Positions 43,097 to 51,085 of a DNA stretch of 64,000 bases are shown in pieces. Under the pieces are notes generated by a model. It worked only from the letters and a program-made list of their open reading frames with translations. It was not told where the DNA came from and made no database searches. Every line of letters starts with the position of its first letter. The stretch's first letter is position 1. This DNA comes from Candidatus Latescibacterota bacterium (GTDB lineage: Bacteria > JAAXHH01): the NCBI GenBank assembly GCA_022821085.1, contig JAJEEG010000006.1, positions 2,191,330 to 2,255,329 on the forward strand, in the 5' to 3' direction. The translations under genes and the position numbers were made by a program.

Positions 43097-44107
43097 ATGA
43101 AATCGTTTCTCGAACGCATCGCCGACGACCGCCCCCTCCTCTACGACGGCGGTTTCGGCACCGAACTTTTCGCCCGCGGCATCGAGCTGGCCAACAGCGC
43201 GCTGGCCAACGAGCTGTACCCCGACATTGTCAGGGATATCCATTTCGATTATATTGAAGCAGGCTCGGAAGTGGTCGGGACGAATACGTTCGTGGCGTCT
43301 TTTCCCCATCTCGAAATGGCCGGCAAGGACGCCTCGGAATCCGAAGGGCTGATCCGTTTGTCCGTGGAACATGCCCGGACCGCCATCGAGCGCAGTGGGA
43401 AGGACGTCTACCTGGCCGGTTCCATCGGTCCGCTGCCGGGCGCCATCGAGGCCGACAGCGGCGATACGGAGTTCGGCATCGCTAACAGCATCGCGCGGGA
43501 CGCCCACGAGCGCGTGGGTACGACACTTGCCGAGGGCGGCGTGGATTTCTTCTGCGTCGAGACCATGTTCTCCGCCAACGAGGCGGCCCTGGCCGTCGAC
43601 GTGTTGCGGCAGTTCGATCTGCCCATCGCCGTGAACCAGACATACAAGTATACGAAAGACCGGGCTACGGGCGAGATCGTCTACAAGACGGACTGGGGCC
43701 ATTCGGCTGCCGATCTACTGGAGATCCTTGCGGCCGGCCTGGGCGGCGCGCAGTCCGGCGGACGCGACCTGCTCGAGCACGTGCAGGTCGTCGGGCTGAA
43801 CTGCGGCGCCGAGTCCCGGCGCGACGAGCACACGGGGATGCCTTACGCCATCACCGGCATCGGACAGTTGAAGCGCGCCTTGGATGCCCGGGGAGAGGCG
43901 CGGAAACGCATGATGGCCTATCCGAACGCGGGCAGGGCCCGGCTGGACGATCAGCACCGGACCTACTACGCCAACACCCCGGATGAGATGGCCGCCTGCG
44001 TGCCGGACCTCCTCGAGGCCGGCGCCTATTTCATCGGCGGATGCTGCGGTACGGGCGTCGCCCACATCCGCGCCTTCCGCGACGCGATGGACCGGGCGGC
44101 GGCGTGA
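43097..44107 (+). CDS. Homocysteine S-methyltransferase-family protein
   Basis: A 336-residue TIM-barrel methyltransferase of the betaine-homocysteine/MetH-N family. LLYDGGFGTELFARGIELAN is the start of the barrel, VVGTNTFVASFPHL and FFCVETMFSANEAALAVDVL follow, and the zinc ligands are in VVGLNCGAES and FIGGCCGTGVAHIRAF (C...CC). It would bind and activate a thiol such as homocysteine for methylation. It heads the corrinoid cluster (corrinoid carrier at 46.3 kb, reactivase at 47.1 kb), so it may be the methionine-forming component of a split MetH-like system. Methyl donor unproven. Confidence 0.88.
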   Translation: MKSFLERIADDRPLLYDGGFGTELFARGIELANSALANELYPDIVRDIHFDYIEAGSEVVGTNTFVASFPHLEMAGKDASESEGLIRLSVEHARTAIERSGKDVYLAGSIGPLPGAIEADSGDTEFGIANSIARDAHERVGTTLAEGGVDFFCVETMFSANEAALAVDVLRQFDLPIAVNQTYKYTKDRATGEIVYKTDWGHSAADLLEILAAGLGGAQSGGRDLLEHVQVVGLNCGAESRRDEHTGMPYAITGIGQLKRALDARGEARKRMMAYPNAGRARLDDQHRTYYANTPDEMAACVPDLLEAGAYFIGGCCGTGVAHIRAFRDAMDRAAA

Positions 44108-44209
44108 GGTTCGGAACAGGCGGGATCACCCGAGTGAACGCGGCGCGCGGCGCGAATGCTCCCGCGGGCGTCGGCGCCTGCGGCGTGAGCCAGGACCGGG
44201 CGGCGTGAG
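44089..44209 (+). repeat. Imperfect duplication of the homocysteine methyltransferase 3' end
   Basis: GGACCGGGCGGCGGCGTGAG at 44089-44108 contains the gene's TGA stop. GGACCGGGCGGCGTGAG recurs at 44193-44209, lacking one GGC. A shorter GCGGCGTGAG lies at 44180-44189. Confidence 0.6.
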
Positions 44210-44225
44210 CACGGGATCGGTCGGC

Positions 44226-44507
44226 ATGGCGGTTTACCAGGTACTGTACTGGCGGGACATCCCGGCGCAGGTGCGCGTCTACGGAGGCCGCAGTGGTGGC
44301 CGCCGGCCCCTTTCGCGCCAGATGCCCGACTGGTTCCAGCAGGAAATCGACCGGGTGGCCATGCGGGACGGGATGACCGGCACCGACGCCTACCTGGACG
44401 AGTGGCACTGGTCCGAGAAGAAGGAATGGCCGGGCGAGGAAGCAGAGGCCGAAGCGGTGGCGGAAGCTGTTTTGAAGCAGCTGGAAGACGGATACGACAG
44501 GGGATAG
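44226..44507 (+). CDS. Small 'virulence factor' family (PF13769-like) protein
   Basis: The track ORF begins at 43983 in Arg-rich shadow sequence; the real start is the ATG at 44226 (MAVYQVLYWRDIPAQVRVYG). The 93-residue product shows the family pattern VLYWRDIPAQV, FQQEIDRVAMRDGMTGTDAY and then EWHW, and an acidic C-terminal helix (EEAEAEAVAEAVLKQLEDGY). Despite its name this family has no demonstrated virulence role; members are seen next to corrinoid and ASKHA-domain genes, as here. Related small proteins accompany split methionine synthase genes in alphaproteobacteria, so an accessory role in corrinoid reactivation or carrier assembly is plausible. Confidence 0.72.
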   Translation: MAVYQVLYWRDIPAQVRVYGGRSGGRRPLSRQMPDWFQQEIDRVAMRDGMTGTDAYLDEWHWSEKKEWPGEEAEAEAVAEAVLKQLEDGYDRG

Positions 44508-44541
44508 GCCCTCCGCGAACAGTTATCAACGAGGTAGTCCA

Positions 44542-45180
44542 TTGGGTCAGACGGTCGACATAGGCAGGCGCATCGAACTGGTTCCGCTGGATCCCCATTT
44601 CGGCGACATCTCGATCGGCCTGTACCGCCAGCAGGACGATGCGGGACCGGTCTACCAGGTATTCACTTACAGTCGGCGGGAAGGCGTCGAGGACCGGATC
44701 GCTTTCGTGGTGAAGGCCATGGCAGTCCTCGGAGGCATGGAGCCGGCCGGCAGTGGGCGCCTGCGGTTTCACTGCGGCCATGCACATCACCTGGCGGTAA
44801 AGCGGGTGTTCCTCGAAGCCTGCAAACTGGATCCGGCCGGCCCCGTCGAACCGCGGCCGCTACAGATCCTTGACAAGAAATCCGGCCTGCAGATCCAGGT
44901 CCTGAGCGAGGGCGACGGCGTCTACCGGGTCACGGCCCACGGCGAAAGCAAGGACCGCGAGCGACGTATTTCCTTCATCGCGGGCGGGCTGATGAAACTG
45001 GCCGAGATGGACGAAGTAAGCGGCACCCTGGACCAGGTAGTCTTCCCTTGCGGGCAGGTCCACGACGCCCTGGTCGGGCTGTTGCTGGTCCGCGCGCCCA
45101 ACGTCCGGGCCGTCCTGCGCGAGCAGGAGGCCGTCGCGAGCCGGGGCGTCCTGGCCGCACCCAGCCAGCAGGAAGGTTAA
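44542..45180 (+). CDS. Internally duplicated protein of unknown function in the corrinoid cluster
   Basis: 212 residues, TTG start with GAGGTAG upstream. The two halves align by eye: residues 25-100 contain VYQVFTYSRREGVEDRIAFV...RLRFHCGHAHHLAVKRVFLE, and residues 110-195 contain VYRVTAHGESKDRERRISFI...QVVFPCGQVHDALVGLLLVR. Each half has a beta-rich section, then F-x-C-G-x2-H, which could provide two metal or cofactor ligands per half, then a helix. No family was recognised. The gene lies 34 bp after the small 'virulence factor' gene and 10 bp before the UroD-like gene, so it almost certainly works with the corrinoid system. Confidence 0.65.
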   Translation: MGQTVDIGRRIELVPLDPHFGDISIGLYRQQDDAGPVYQVFTYSRREGVEDRIAFVVKAMAVLGGMEPAGSGRLRFHCGHAHHLAVKRVFLEACKLDPAGPVEPRPLQILDKKSGLQIQVLSEGDGVYRVTAHGESKDRERRISFIAGGLMKLAEMDEVSGTLDQVVFPCGQVHDALVGLLLVRAPNVRAVLREQEAVASRGVLAAPSQQEG

Positions 45181-45190
45181 GGAGGCCGAC

Positions 45191-46234
45191 ATGGAAACGA
45201 GCGTCAACAAGCCGATGAAGGGCCGGGATCGCGTTCTGGCCGCCCTGCGGGGAGAGCCCGTGGACCGCACGCCCGTGTGCAATCCGACGTCTGTCGCCAC
45301 GGTGGAACTGATGGATCTCGTCGACGCGCCTTTTCCGGACGCCAACCGGGACCCGGAACTCATGGCCCGTCTCGCGGCCACGGGTTACACGGAACTGGGC
45401 TTCGACAGCATCATGCCGGTCTTTACCATCATCCAGGAATCCTCCGCGCTGGGTTGCAAGATCCAGTGGGAGCAGAAGGACAACTGGCCCACCGTCAAGA
45501 TGCGCGAGCCCATCTGGACCGACGTGGACGACATCAAGATCCCTTCGGATTTCCTGACGCACCAGGACACGAAATGCGTCCTCGATGCCATCAAAAAACT
45601 CAAGAAGGAATATGGCGACGAAGTGGCGGTCATCGGGAAGACCATGGGACCCTGGTCCCTGGGATACCACTGCTTCGGCGTGGAACCCTTCCTGCTCTTG
45701 TCCCTCGACGATCCCGGCAGGACGCATCTCGCCCTGGACCGCATGAAGGAGGCCACGGTGGAGTTCGGCATCGCACAGATCGAGGCCGGAGCCGACGCCC
45801 TGACCCTGCCGGACCACGCCACAGGCGACCTGGTGAGTGGCGAATACTACCGCCGGTTCCTGCGGGACCTGCACATCGAGATGGCCGAACGGATCCCCAT
45901 CCCCCTGATCATGCATATCTGCGGGCGCACCGTGGACCGCATGGGCTACATCGCCGAGACCGGCTTCGCGGCCTTTCACTACGATTCGAAGAACAAGCCC
46001 GAGGAATCCATGGAGGCTGTCGACGGCAAGATCGCCCTCGTGGGCAACATCAACAATCCCGAAACGCTTTTCGCACGGGGACCGGAAGAGGTGAGCGCGG
46101 AAGTCCACCAGAACCTGGAGCACGGGATTCACCTCGTGGGGCCGGAGTGCGCGGTTCCCCTGCAGGCGTCCGTCGAGAACCTGAAGGCGATCCCGCAGGC
46201 GGTGAAGGACTGGCACGCCGGACACGCGGCCTAG
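45191..46234 (+). CDS. UroD-family corrinoid methyltransferase (MtaA/MtbA/CmuA-like)
   Basis: A 347-residue uroporphyrinogen-decarboxylase-superfamily protein. KGRDRVLAALRGEPVDRTPV is the typical opening. The zinc motif of methylcobamide methyltransferases, H-x-C...C, appears as IPLIMHICGRTVDRM and HLVGPECAVPLQASVENL. True haem-pathway UroD lacks this and has different substrate residues, so a methyltransferase is preferred. Such enzymes move methyl groups between a corrinoid protein and a thiol or other acceptor. AAGGAGG upstream fits the ATG. It directly precedes the corrinoid carrier gene. The methylated substrate is not evident. Confidence 0.85.
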   Translation: METSVNKPMKGRDRVLAALRGEPVDRTPVCNPTSVATVELMDLVDAPFPDANRDPELMARLAATGYTELGFDSIMPVFTIIQESSALGCKIQWEQKDNWPTVKMREPIWTDVDDIKIPSDFLTHQDTKCVLDAIKKLKKEYGDEVAVIGKTMGPWSLGYHCFGVEPFLLLSLDDPGRTHLALDRMKEATVEFGIAQIEAGADALTLPDHATGDLVSGEYYRRFLRDLHIEMAERIPIPLIMHICGRTVDRMGYIAETGFAAFHYDSKNKPEESMEAVDGKIALVGNINNPETLFARGPEEVSAEVHQNLEHGIHLVGPECAVPLQASVENLKAIPQAVKDWHAGHAA

Positions 46235-46283
46235 CGGCAGTTTTCAATTTCGGCATGAAACCGGGAGAACCGGACAGGAGCGC

Positions 46284-47048
46284 ATGGCAGCACTAAACGA
46301 TATCGCAAACGAATTTCTGAAGGAAGAAATCGAAGAGTTCATCGAAAGACCCAACGAGCGGACGCGGATCATCGACGCTTTCGCCCGGGCGACTCCGGCC
46401 ATGCAGGAGATCTCCGCGGCCCTCATCGACGGGGACAACGGGACGGTCGACACGCTGACCCGGGCGGCGCTGGACGGCGGCACTGAAGCGCTGGAGGTGA
46501 TGGACGACGGCCTGATCGCCGGCATGAGCGTCGTGGGCATCAAGTTCCGGGAGAACTTCATCTTCGTCCCGGAAGTCCTCGTCTGCGCCCGGGCCATGAA
46601 GGCCGGGATGGCGCACATCGAGCCCATACTCTCCGCCTCGGGCATCGAACCCGTCGGCACCGTCATCATGGGCACGGTCAAGGGCGACCTCCACGACATC
46701 GGCAAGAACCTGTGCATCATGATGCTCCGCGGCGCCGGGTTCGTGGTCCACGACCTGGGGGTGGACACCTCCGAGGACGAGTTCATGGACGCGGTGGAGG
46801 AGCACGAGGCGCCCCTGCTGGGCATGTCGGCCCTGCTCACCACGACCATGCCCAACATGGGCAAGACCATCGACGCCTTCATCGACAACGACATGCGGGA
46901 GGACGTCAAGATCATGGTGGGCGGCGCCTCGGTCACCCAGGAGTTCGCCGACGACATGGGCGCCGACGGCACCGCCGAGGACGCAGTGGGATGCGTGGAG
47001 CTGGCCCAGCGTCTCCTCGTAGAGCTCAAGCAGGAACAGGAAGCCTGA
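46284..47048 (+). CDS. Corrinoid (cobalamin-binding) carrier protein, MtaC/MtbC-like
   Basis: A 254-residue protein with the two domains of methyltransferase corrinoid carriers. The N-terminal helical cap includes ALDGGTEALEVMDDGLIAGM and VPEVLVCARAMKAGMAHI. The C-terminal Rossmann-like domain has the B12 motif D-x-H-x2-G in VKGDLHDIGKNLCIMMLRGA, LLGMSALLTTTMPNM (Ser...Leu) and KIMVGGASVTQEFADDMGAD (G-G). GGAG lies before the ATG. His of DLHDIG would ligate cobalt. It shuttles methyl groups between the cluster's methyltransferases and is the substrate of the reactivase next door. Confidence 0.93.
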   Translation: MAALNDIANEFLKEEIEEFIERPNERTRIIDAFARATPAMQEISAALIDGDNGTVDTLTRAALDGGTEALEVMDDGLIAGMSVVGIKFRENFIFVPEVLVCARAMKAGMAHIEPILSASGIEPVGTVIMGTVKGDLHDIGKNLCIMMLRGAGFVVHDLGVDTSEDEFMDAVEEHEAPLLGMSALLTTTMPNMGKTIDAFIDNDMREDVKIMVGGASVTQEFADDMGADGTAEDAVGCVELAQRLLVELKQEQEA

Positions 47049-47075
47049 TCGGCCGGCCAAAGCGCGGAACGACCG

Positions 47076-49028
47076 ATGAGCGGCCGGTCGGCCACCTCCC
47101 CTGAATCTCCCATGAAAAAGATCGACAAGGCGGCGTACCAGGAGCGGCTGGACCGCATCACGGCCATCTTCAAGGACATGATGGCCCACGCGACCGAGCA
47201 GGCCACCTACCGCTGCCCCTACAAGAACCGTTTCGACGAATGCACTGCCCGGTTCGGATGCCGCAACCAGCGCAAGCCCCGGGAAGCCGGCGGACTGCTC
47301 GTATGCGGCGGCGACGACAAGCTCGACTACCGCAGCGCCTGGGAGACGGAGGAGGCGCCCCGCGAACGGCCGGATGCGACCATGGATACCTCCCCGGATC
47401 CAGCCGGCGGATCGGTGACCGACGGCACGACGACCCAACCCTCGGTCATCGGCAAGTCCATCTTCGACTACGCCGACGACCTCGCCGTGCAGGTGCCCAC
47501 GTCCTGTTTCCGCAACGGCATCTGCCACGAGTGCATCGTGGAAATCCAACAGGGCATGGAAGGACTGGCGCCCCGGACGAAGCCGGAGTCCTTCCTGCGG
47601 GAAAACTACCGCCTCGCTTGCCAGGCGCGCGTCATCGATCCGAACGTGGACGTCGCCTTCGCACCCCTGCGCCGCACGCCCAAGATCCTGACCGTTACCG
47701 AAGAAAAGGACACGCCGCTCGATCCCATGGTCACCCGGCGGGGCGATGAAGTCTTCTACGACGGCGAGCAGGTGGACCAGTACCGCGGACATGTCTACGG
47801 GCTAGCGATCGACCTGGGCACCACCACGGTGGTCATGGACTTCGTGGATCTCGAGACCGGCCGTAGCGTACACGTCTGCTCTTTCGAGAACCCCCAGCGC
47901 TTCGGCGGCAGCGACGTGATGCACCGGATCTCCTACGACGGCGCATACGAGGACGAGCTCTGGAACGCCATCATCAACGCCGTCAACCACGAGATCATGG
48001 ACTGGTGCGAGCGCACGGGCACGGCGCGGCAGGAGATCTACGAGATCGTCGTGGCGGGCAATTCCACCATGCGGGACCTCTTCTTCCGGCTCGACGTGCA
48101 GAGCATCGGCCAGAAGCCCTACAAATCCATGATCGAGAACGAATACCTCGCGGGCGAGCGGGGGACCACGGCGCTCACCATCGGCACCCGCCGCCTGGGG
48201 CTCCGGGCCAATCCGAAGGCCCGGGTCTACGGTATGCCCCTCATCGCCAGCCACGTGGGCGGCGACGTGACGGCCGACCTGGCGACCGTCGAACTGGCCG
48301 CGCAGCCCGGCGTATCCATGCTGGTGGACGTGGGCACCAACACCGAGGTGGTCGTGGCGGGCAACGGGCGCATGGTCACGGCTTCGTGCCCCGCCGGTCC
48401 CGCCTTCGAGGGCGGCGGCATCCAGTACGGTATGCCGGGCTACGAAGGCGCCATCGAAACGTTGAAATGGGAAGACGGACGGTTCGGGTGGAGCACCATC
48501 GGCGATACCGCGCCCCAGGGCATCTGCGGCTCCGGCCTGATCGACCTCCTCGCCGAACTGCGCCGCCACGGCATGATGAGCCCGAAGGGCGTGTTTTCCG
48601 ACCGGAAGCAGTTCGAAGTGGCCGTCGAGCCCGAGTCCGGCATCACCCTCTCCCGGCAGGACGCCAGCAACCTGGCCCAGGCCAAGGCCGCCAACTACTG
48701 CGGGCAGTACATCGTGCTGCGGACGTTCGGCGTCGCGCCCGGCGACGTGGACCGCCTCTTCCTGGCGGGGGGTTTCGCCAACTACGTGGACGTTCGCAAC
48801 GCCATCGACATCGGGTTCCTGGCCCCCGTGCCCGAAGACCGCATCGTCAAGGTCGGAAACGCCGCCGTCCAGGGCGCCCGGGAGGTCCTCCTGTCCCGCA
48901 CGCGACGCCAGGAAATGGAAGCGCTGGTCAAGGACATCGAACACATCGAACTCGAGACCACCCCCGACTTCTTCGAGGTCTTCGTCGAAGCCTGCCAGTT
49001 CAAGCCCATGCCCGGGGTGTTGGTGTAG
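47076..49028 (+). CDS. RACo-like ASKHA ATPase with 2Fe-2S domain, corrinoid reactivator (DUF4445)
   Basis: A 650-residue protein; an alternative ATG at 47112 (MKKIDKAAYQERLD) may be the real start. Residues about 30-90 form a small extra Cys-rich section (YRCPYKNRFDECTARFGCRN). Residues about 125-205 are a plant-type 2Fe-2S ferredoxin: SCFRNGICHECIVEI (C-x5-C-x2-C) with a last Cys in YRLACQARV. The rest is an ASKHA ATPase with GLAIDLGTTTVVMDFVD, VVAGNSTMRDLFF and FLAGGFANYVDVRNAIDIGF. Such proteins (RACo/RamA/RamQ group) reduce inactive Co(II) corrinoids using ATP. As the last gene of the cluster it should reactivate the neighbouring carrier. Confidence 0.9.
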   Translation: MSGRSATSPESPMKKIDKAAYQERLDRITAIFKDMMAHATEQATYRCPYKNRFDECTARFGCRNQRKPREAGGLLVCGGDDKLDYRSAWETEEAPRERPDATMDTSPDPAGGSVTDGTTTQPSVIGKSIFDYADDLAVQVPTSCFRNGICHECIVEIQQGMEGLAPRTKPESFLRENYRLACQARVIDPNVDVAFAPLRRTPKILTVTEEKDTPLDPMVTRRGDEVFYDGEQVDQYRGHVYGLAIDLGTTTVVMDFVDLETGRSVHVCSFENPQRFGGSDVMHRISYDGAYEDELWNAIINAVNHEIMDWCERTGTARQEIYEIVVAGNSTMRDLFFRLDVQSIGQKPYKSMIENEYLAGERGTTALTIGTRRLGLRANPKARVYGMPLIASHVGGDVTADLATVELAAQPGVSMLVDVGTNTEVVVAGNGRMVTASCPAGPAFEGGGIQYGMPGYEGAIETLKWEDGRFGWSTIGDTAPQGICGSGLIDLLAELRRHGMMSPKGVFSDRKQFEVAVEPESGITLSRQDASNLAQAKAANYCGQYIVLRTFGVAPGDVDRLFLAGGFANYVDVRNAIDIGFLAPVPEDRIVKVGNAAVQGAREVLLSRTRRQEMEALVKDIEHIELETTPDFFEVFVEACQFKPMPGVLV

Positions 49029-49080
49029 GGTGTCCCGAAAAAGGCCTTTGGCATTCGGAGTCCAACACACTATTCACCTC

Positions 49081-50025
49081 ATGTTCCACCTCCGCCCTGC
49101 CCTTCCCGCCACCGATGAACCCGGCATCGCTTCCGTCGTCAACGCATTCGAGCAGAATCCCGTATCCGTAGAGACCGTGCGCGAGTGGCTGACCCACGAT
49201 GCACCGGGCAGAATCAGCTATCGCCGGGTAGCCGTTAATAAGGAGGATGCCGTGGTGGGTTACGCGGTGTCGGTCCACGAGACCTGGGACCCGGAAGGAC
49301 AGTTCTACGCCTGGGCAGGGGTGGCACCGGCATGGCGCGGACGGGGTATCGGCGCGGCATTGTATTCGGACATGTGCGAGTTTCTGAAGCACCACAACGC
49401 CGGCACGGTCACCAGCGAGGTCCGGGACGATTGTGCCGTTTCGCAGGCCTTCGCAAGTCGGAGGGGATTCGAGCACGACCGGCATCTGTTTCAGTCGAGC
49501 CTTAACCTGGAGCACTTCGACGATTCACCCTATGCGCAGACCATCGAGGACAACGCGGCTTCGGGTATACGGATACACTCTCTCGCGGATTTCGGAGATA
49601 CGCCGGAGGCACGCAGGAAACTCTACGAAGTCAATGCGATCACCGACAGGGACGTGCCGGGTTGGTCCAGGCCCGGACTGTCCTTCGAGGAATTCAACGA
49701 GTGGGTCTACGAATCGGGCTGGTACCGTCCGGACGGCCAGTTACTCGCGGCCGATGGCGATCGTTGGGTTGGGATCTGCGCCGTTCGGCTCTACCCGGAG
49801 GCGCGCCAGGCTTTCAACGTGCATACCGGGGTGATCCGGACATACCGCAGGCGACGCATCGCACTGGCACTGAAGCTCGCCGCGATACGCTATGACCGCG
49901 GTAAGGGCGTACGGTCGCTCAGTACGCACAACGATTCGATGAACGGCCCCATGCTGGCGCTCAACCGGAAACTGGGGTACGTCCCCGAACCGGGACGGTA
50001 TACGCTTCGGAAGACGATAAAGTAA
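49081..50025 (+). CDS. Tandem GNAT N-acetyltransferase
   Basis: The start is put at the ATG at 49081 (MFHLRPALPATDEPGIASVV), 17 codons inside the track ORF. The 314-residue protein holds two GNAT folds. The first has VAPAWRGRGIGAALYSDMCE as the acetyl-CoA loop at about residue 80-100. The second, from about residue 160, has VHTGVIRTYRRRRIALALKL followed by NDSMNGPMLALNRKLGYVPE. Double GNATs include mycothiol synthase-like and antibiotic acetyltransferases; the substrate is unclear. It ends 6 bases before the convergent hicB. Confidence 0.85.
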   Translation: MFHLRPALPATDEPGIASVVNAFEQNPVSVETVREWLTHDAPGRISYRRVAVNKEDAVVGYAVSVHETWDPEGQFYAWAGVAPAWRGRGIGAALYSDMCEFLKHHNAGTVTSEVRDDCAVSQAFASRRGFEHDRHLFQSSLNLEHFDDSPYAQTIEDNAASGIRIHSLADFGDTPEARRKLYEVNAITDRDVPGWSRPGLSFEEFNEWVYESGWYRPDGQLLAADGDRWVGICAVRLYPEARQAFNVHTGVIRTYRRRRIALALKLAAIRYDRGKGVRSLSTHNDSMNGPMLALNRKLGYVPEPGRYTLRKTIK

Positions 50026-50031
50026 CCTGCC

Positions 50032-50433
50032 TTATCCACCCATCATGGCGATACGCCGCGCCATCCATTCCACGTAAGCCGTACGTGTCATTCCTCGCCG
50101 ATTCGCCTCGCTGTCTATGAAAACAGCCACGCCCTCGTTGATGGCCATATGTATGCGTACACTACGACCGGATTGACGGATTAGTGGAACGGCCGTCAGT
50201 ATCTGGCCCGGTTCAACCAGGACTTCGTCCAGTTCGCATGGCCGAGCGATCGCATCGCCGTCCATTTCCGTTTCGATCACATAGTCCCTGAGTGCTTCTT
50301 CAGCGTTTATCAGGGCCTCGTCTATGGTGTCTCCCATGGCAACGATGCCGGGGAGATCGGGGAAGGACACACCATAAGCCCCTTTTTCACCATCGATCAA
50401 CGCTGGATACCGCACTGAGTCGTATTTTAGCAT
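50032..50433 (-). CDS. hicB: HicB-type antitoxin
   Basis: The track start (50439) is six bases too early: AGGAGG at 50441-50446 lies seven bases from the second ATG at 50433 (MLKYDSVRYPALIDGEKGAY). The 133-residue protein has the HicB partial RNase-H fold: AYGVSFPDLPGIVAMGDTID, EALINAEEALRDYV. It ends with a DNA-binding ribbon-helix-helix/Arc-like section (VRIHMAINEGVAVFIDSEAN, RGMTRTAYVEWMARRI). It neutralises HicA and represses the operon. It follows hicA by 18 bases. Confidence 0.92.
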   Translation of the reverse strand: MLKYDSVRYPALIDGEKGAYGVSFPDLPGIVAMGDTIDEALINAEEALRDYVIETEMDGDAIARPCELDEVLVEPGQILTAVPLIRQSGRSVRIHMAINEGVAVFIDSEANRRGMTRTAYVEWMARRIAMMGG

Positions 50434-50451
50434 ATCCATTCCTCCTGAAGT

Positions 50452-50640
50452 CTATTTCTGCCAATTTGCCTTCGATGCGATTGACCGTGCTACCGTCATC
50501 GATACCTTCCTGTGCCTCGGAATGGTGATGATCCCCCGCAAAACCGGATGCCGGTAGATATCATGCCGGGCCCCATGTCTGGACAGGTACCAACCTTCCT
50601 TCTTCAACCGACGACTGATTTTGATTGGGTCGAGTTCCAT
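50452..50640 (-). CDS. hicA: HicA-type mRNA interferase toxin
   Basis: A 62-residue dsRBD-fold toxin: MELDPIKISRRLKKEGWYLS, followed by RHGARHDIYRHPVLRGIITI and PRHRKVSMTVARSIASKA. The catalytic His is expected in RHGARHDIY. HicA cleaves mRNA independent of translation. As in many hicAB operons the toxin gene comes first. The promoter and a perfect inverted repeat lie directly upstream, and only about 15 nucleotides separate the predicted transcription start and ATG, with no clear Shine-Dalgarno sequence. Translation may thus be weak, which limits toxin relative to antitoxin. Confidence 0.9.
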   Translation of the reverse strand: MELDPIKISRRLKKEGWYLSRHGARHDIYRHPVLRGIITIPRHRKVSMTVARSIASKANWQK

Positions 50641-50651
50641 TTGACTACAGT

Positions 50652-50691
50652 GTAATGTGCAAATATATGCACATTACTGGTTCCATGTCAA
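50652..50691 (-). promoter_or_regulatory. hicAB promoter with palindromic operator
   Basis: On the minus strand a perfect TTGACA (50686-50691) and TATATT (50662-50667) are separated by 18 bases. The -10 hexamer is the exact centre of a perfect inverted repeat, GTAATGTGCA-6-TGCACATTAC (50652-50677). HicB or HicAB binding would block RNA polymerase, which fits conditional autorepression. Confidence 0.85.
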
Positions 50692-50833
50692 TATCGGAGA
50701 TTCTTGTAACCGTTATCTATTCAGTCGAGACCCCCCACGTAACCTCGACTAATCAATTAACGAACCAGGGTAGATACACCCCTTGGCGGTGTGTCTAAAC
50801 AAGGCATCTTCATCGTTTACACAGGAGGCTCGC

Positions 50834-51061
50834 ATGAAATCCCGCGTAAAGAAATGGGGCAACAGCCTGGCGCTGCGCATCCCGAAACCGGTCGCCGTCC
50901 AGATGGGCGTCCGGGACGATTCGCCGGTGGTCCTCGTGCTCCGGGGCAAGGAATTGACCCTGGTCCCGCTGGAACGAACCCGGTACAAACTTCCCGACCT
51001 GCTTCCAGGCATCTCGAAACGCAACCTGCACGGCAGAATCAGCATCGGCAGCCACGGCTGA
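50834..51061 (+). CDS. mazE: MazE-like AbrB-fold antitoxin
   Basis: The start is at 50834, five bases after a perfect AGGAGG; the track starts 17 codons earlier. The 75-residue product begins MKSRVKKWGNSLALRIPKPV, the swapped-hairpin AbrB/MazE DNA-binding motif. The tail LPDLLPGISKRNLHGRISIG would wrap the toxin. It is followed 24 bases later by mazF. The pair lies back to back with hicAB, about 190 bases apart. Confidence 0.92.
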   Translation: MKSRVKKWGNSLALRIPKPVAVQMGVRDDSPVVLVLRGKELTLVPLERTRYKLPDLLPGISKRNLHGRISIGSHG

Positions 51062-51085
51062 AGGCGAGATAAAAGGAGACGAACA

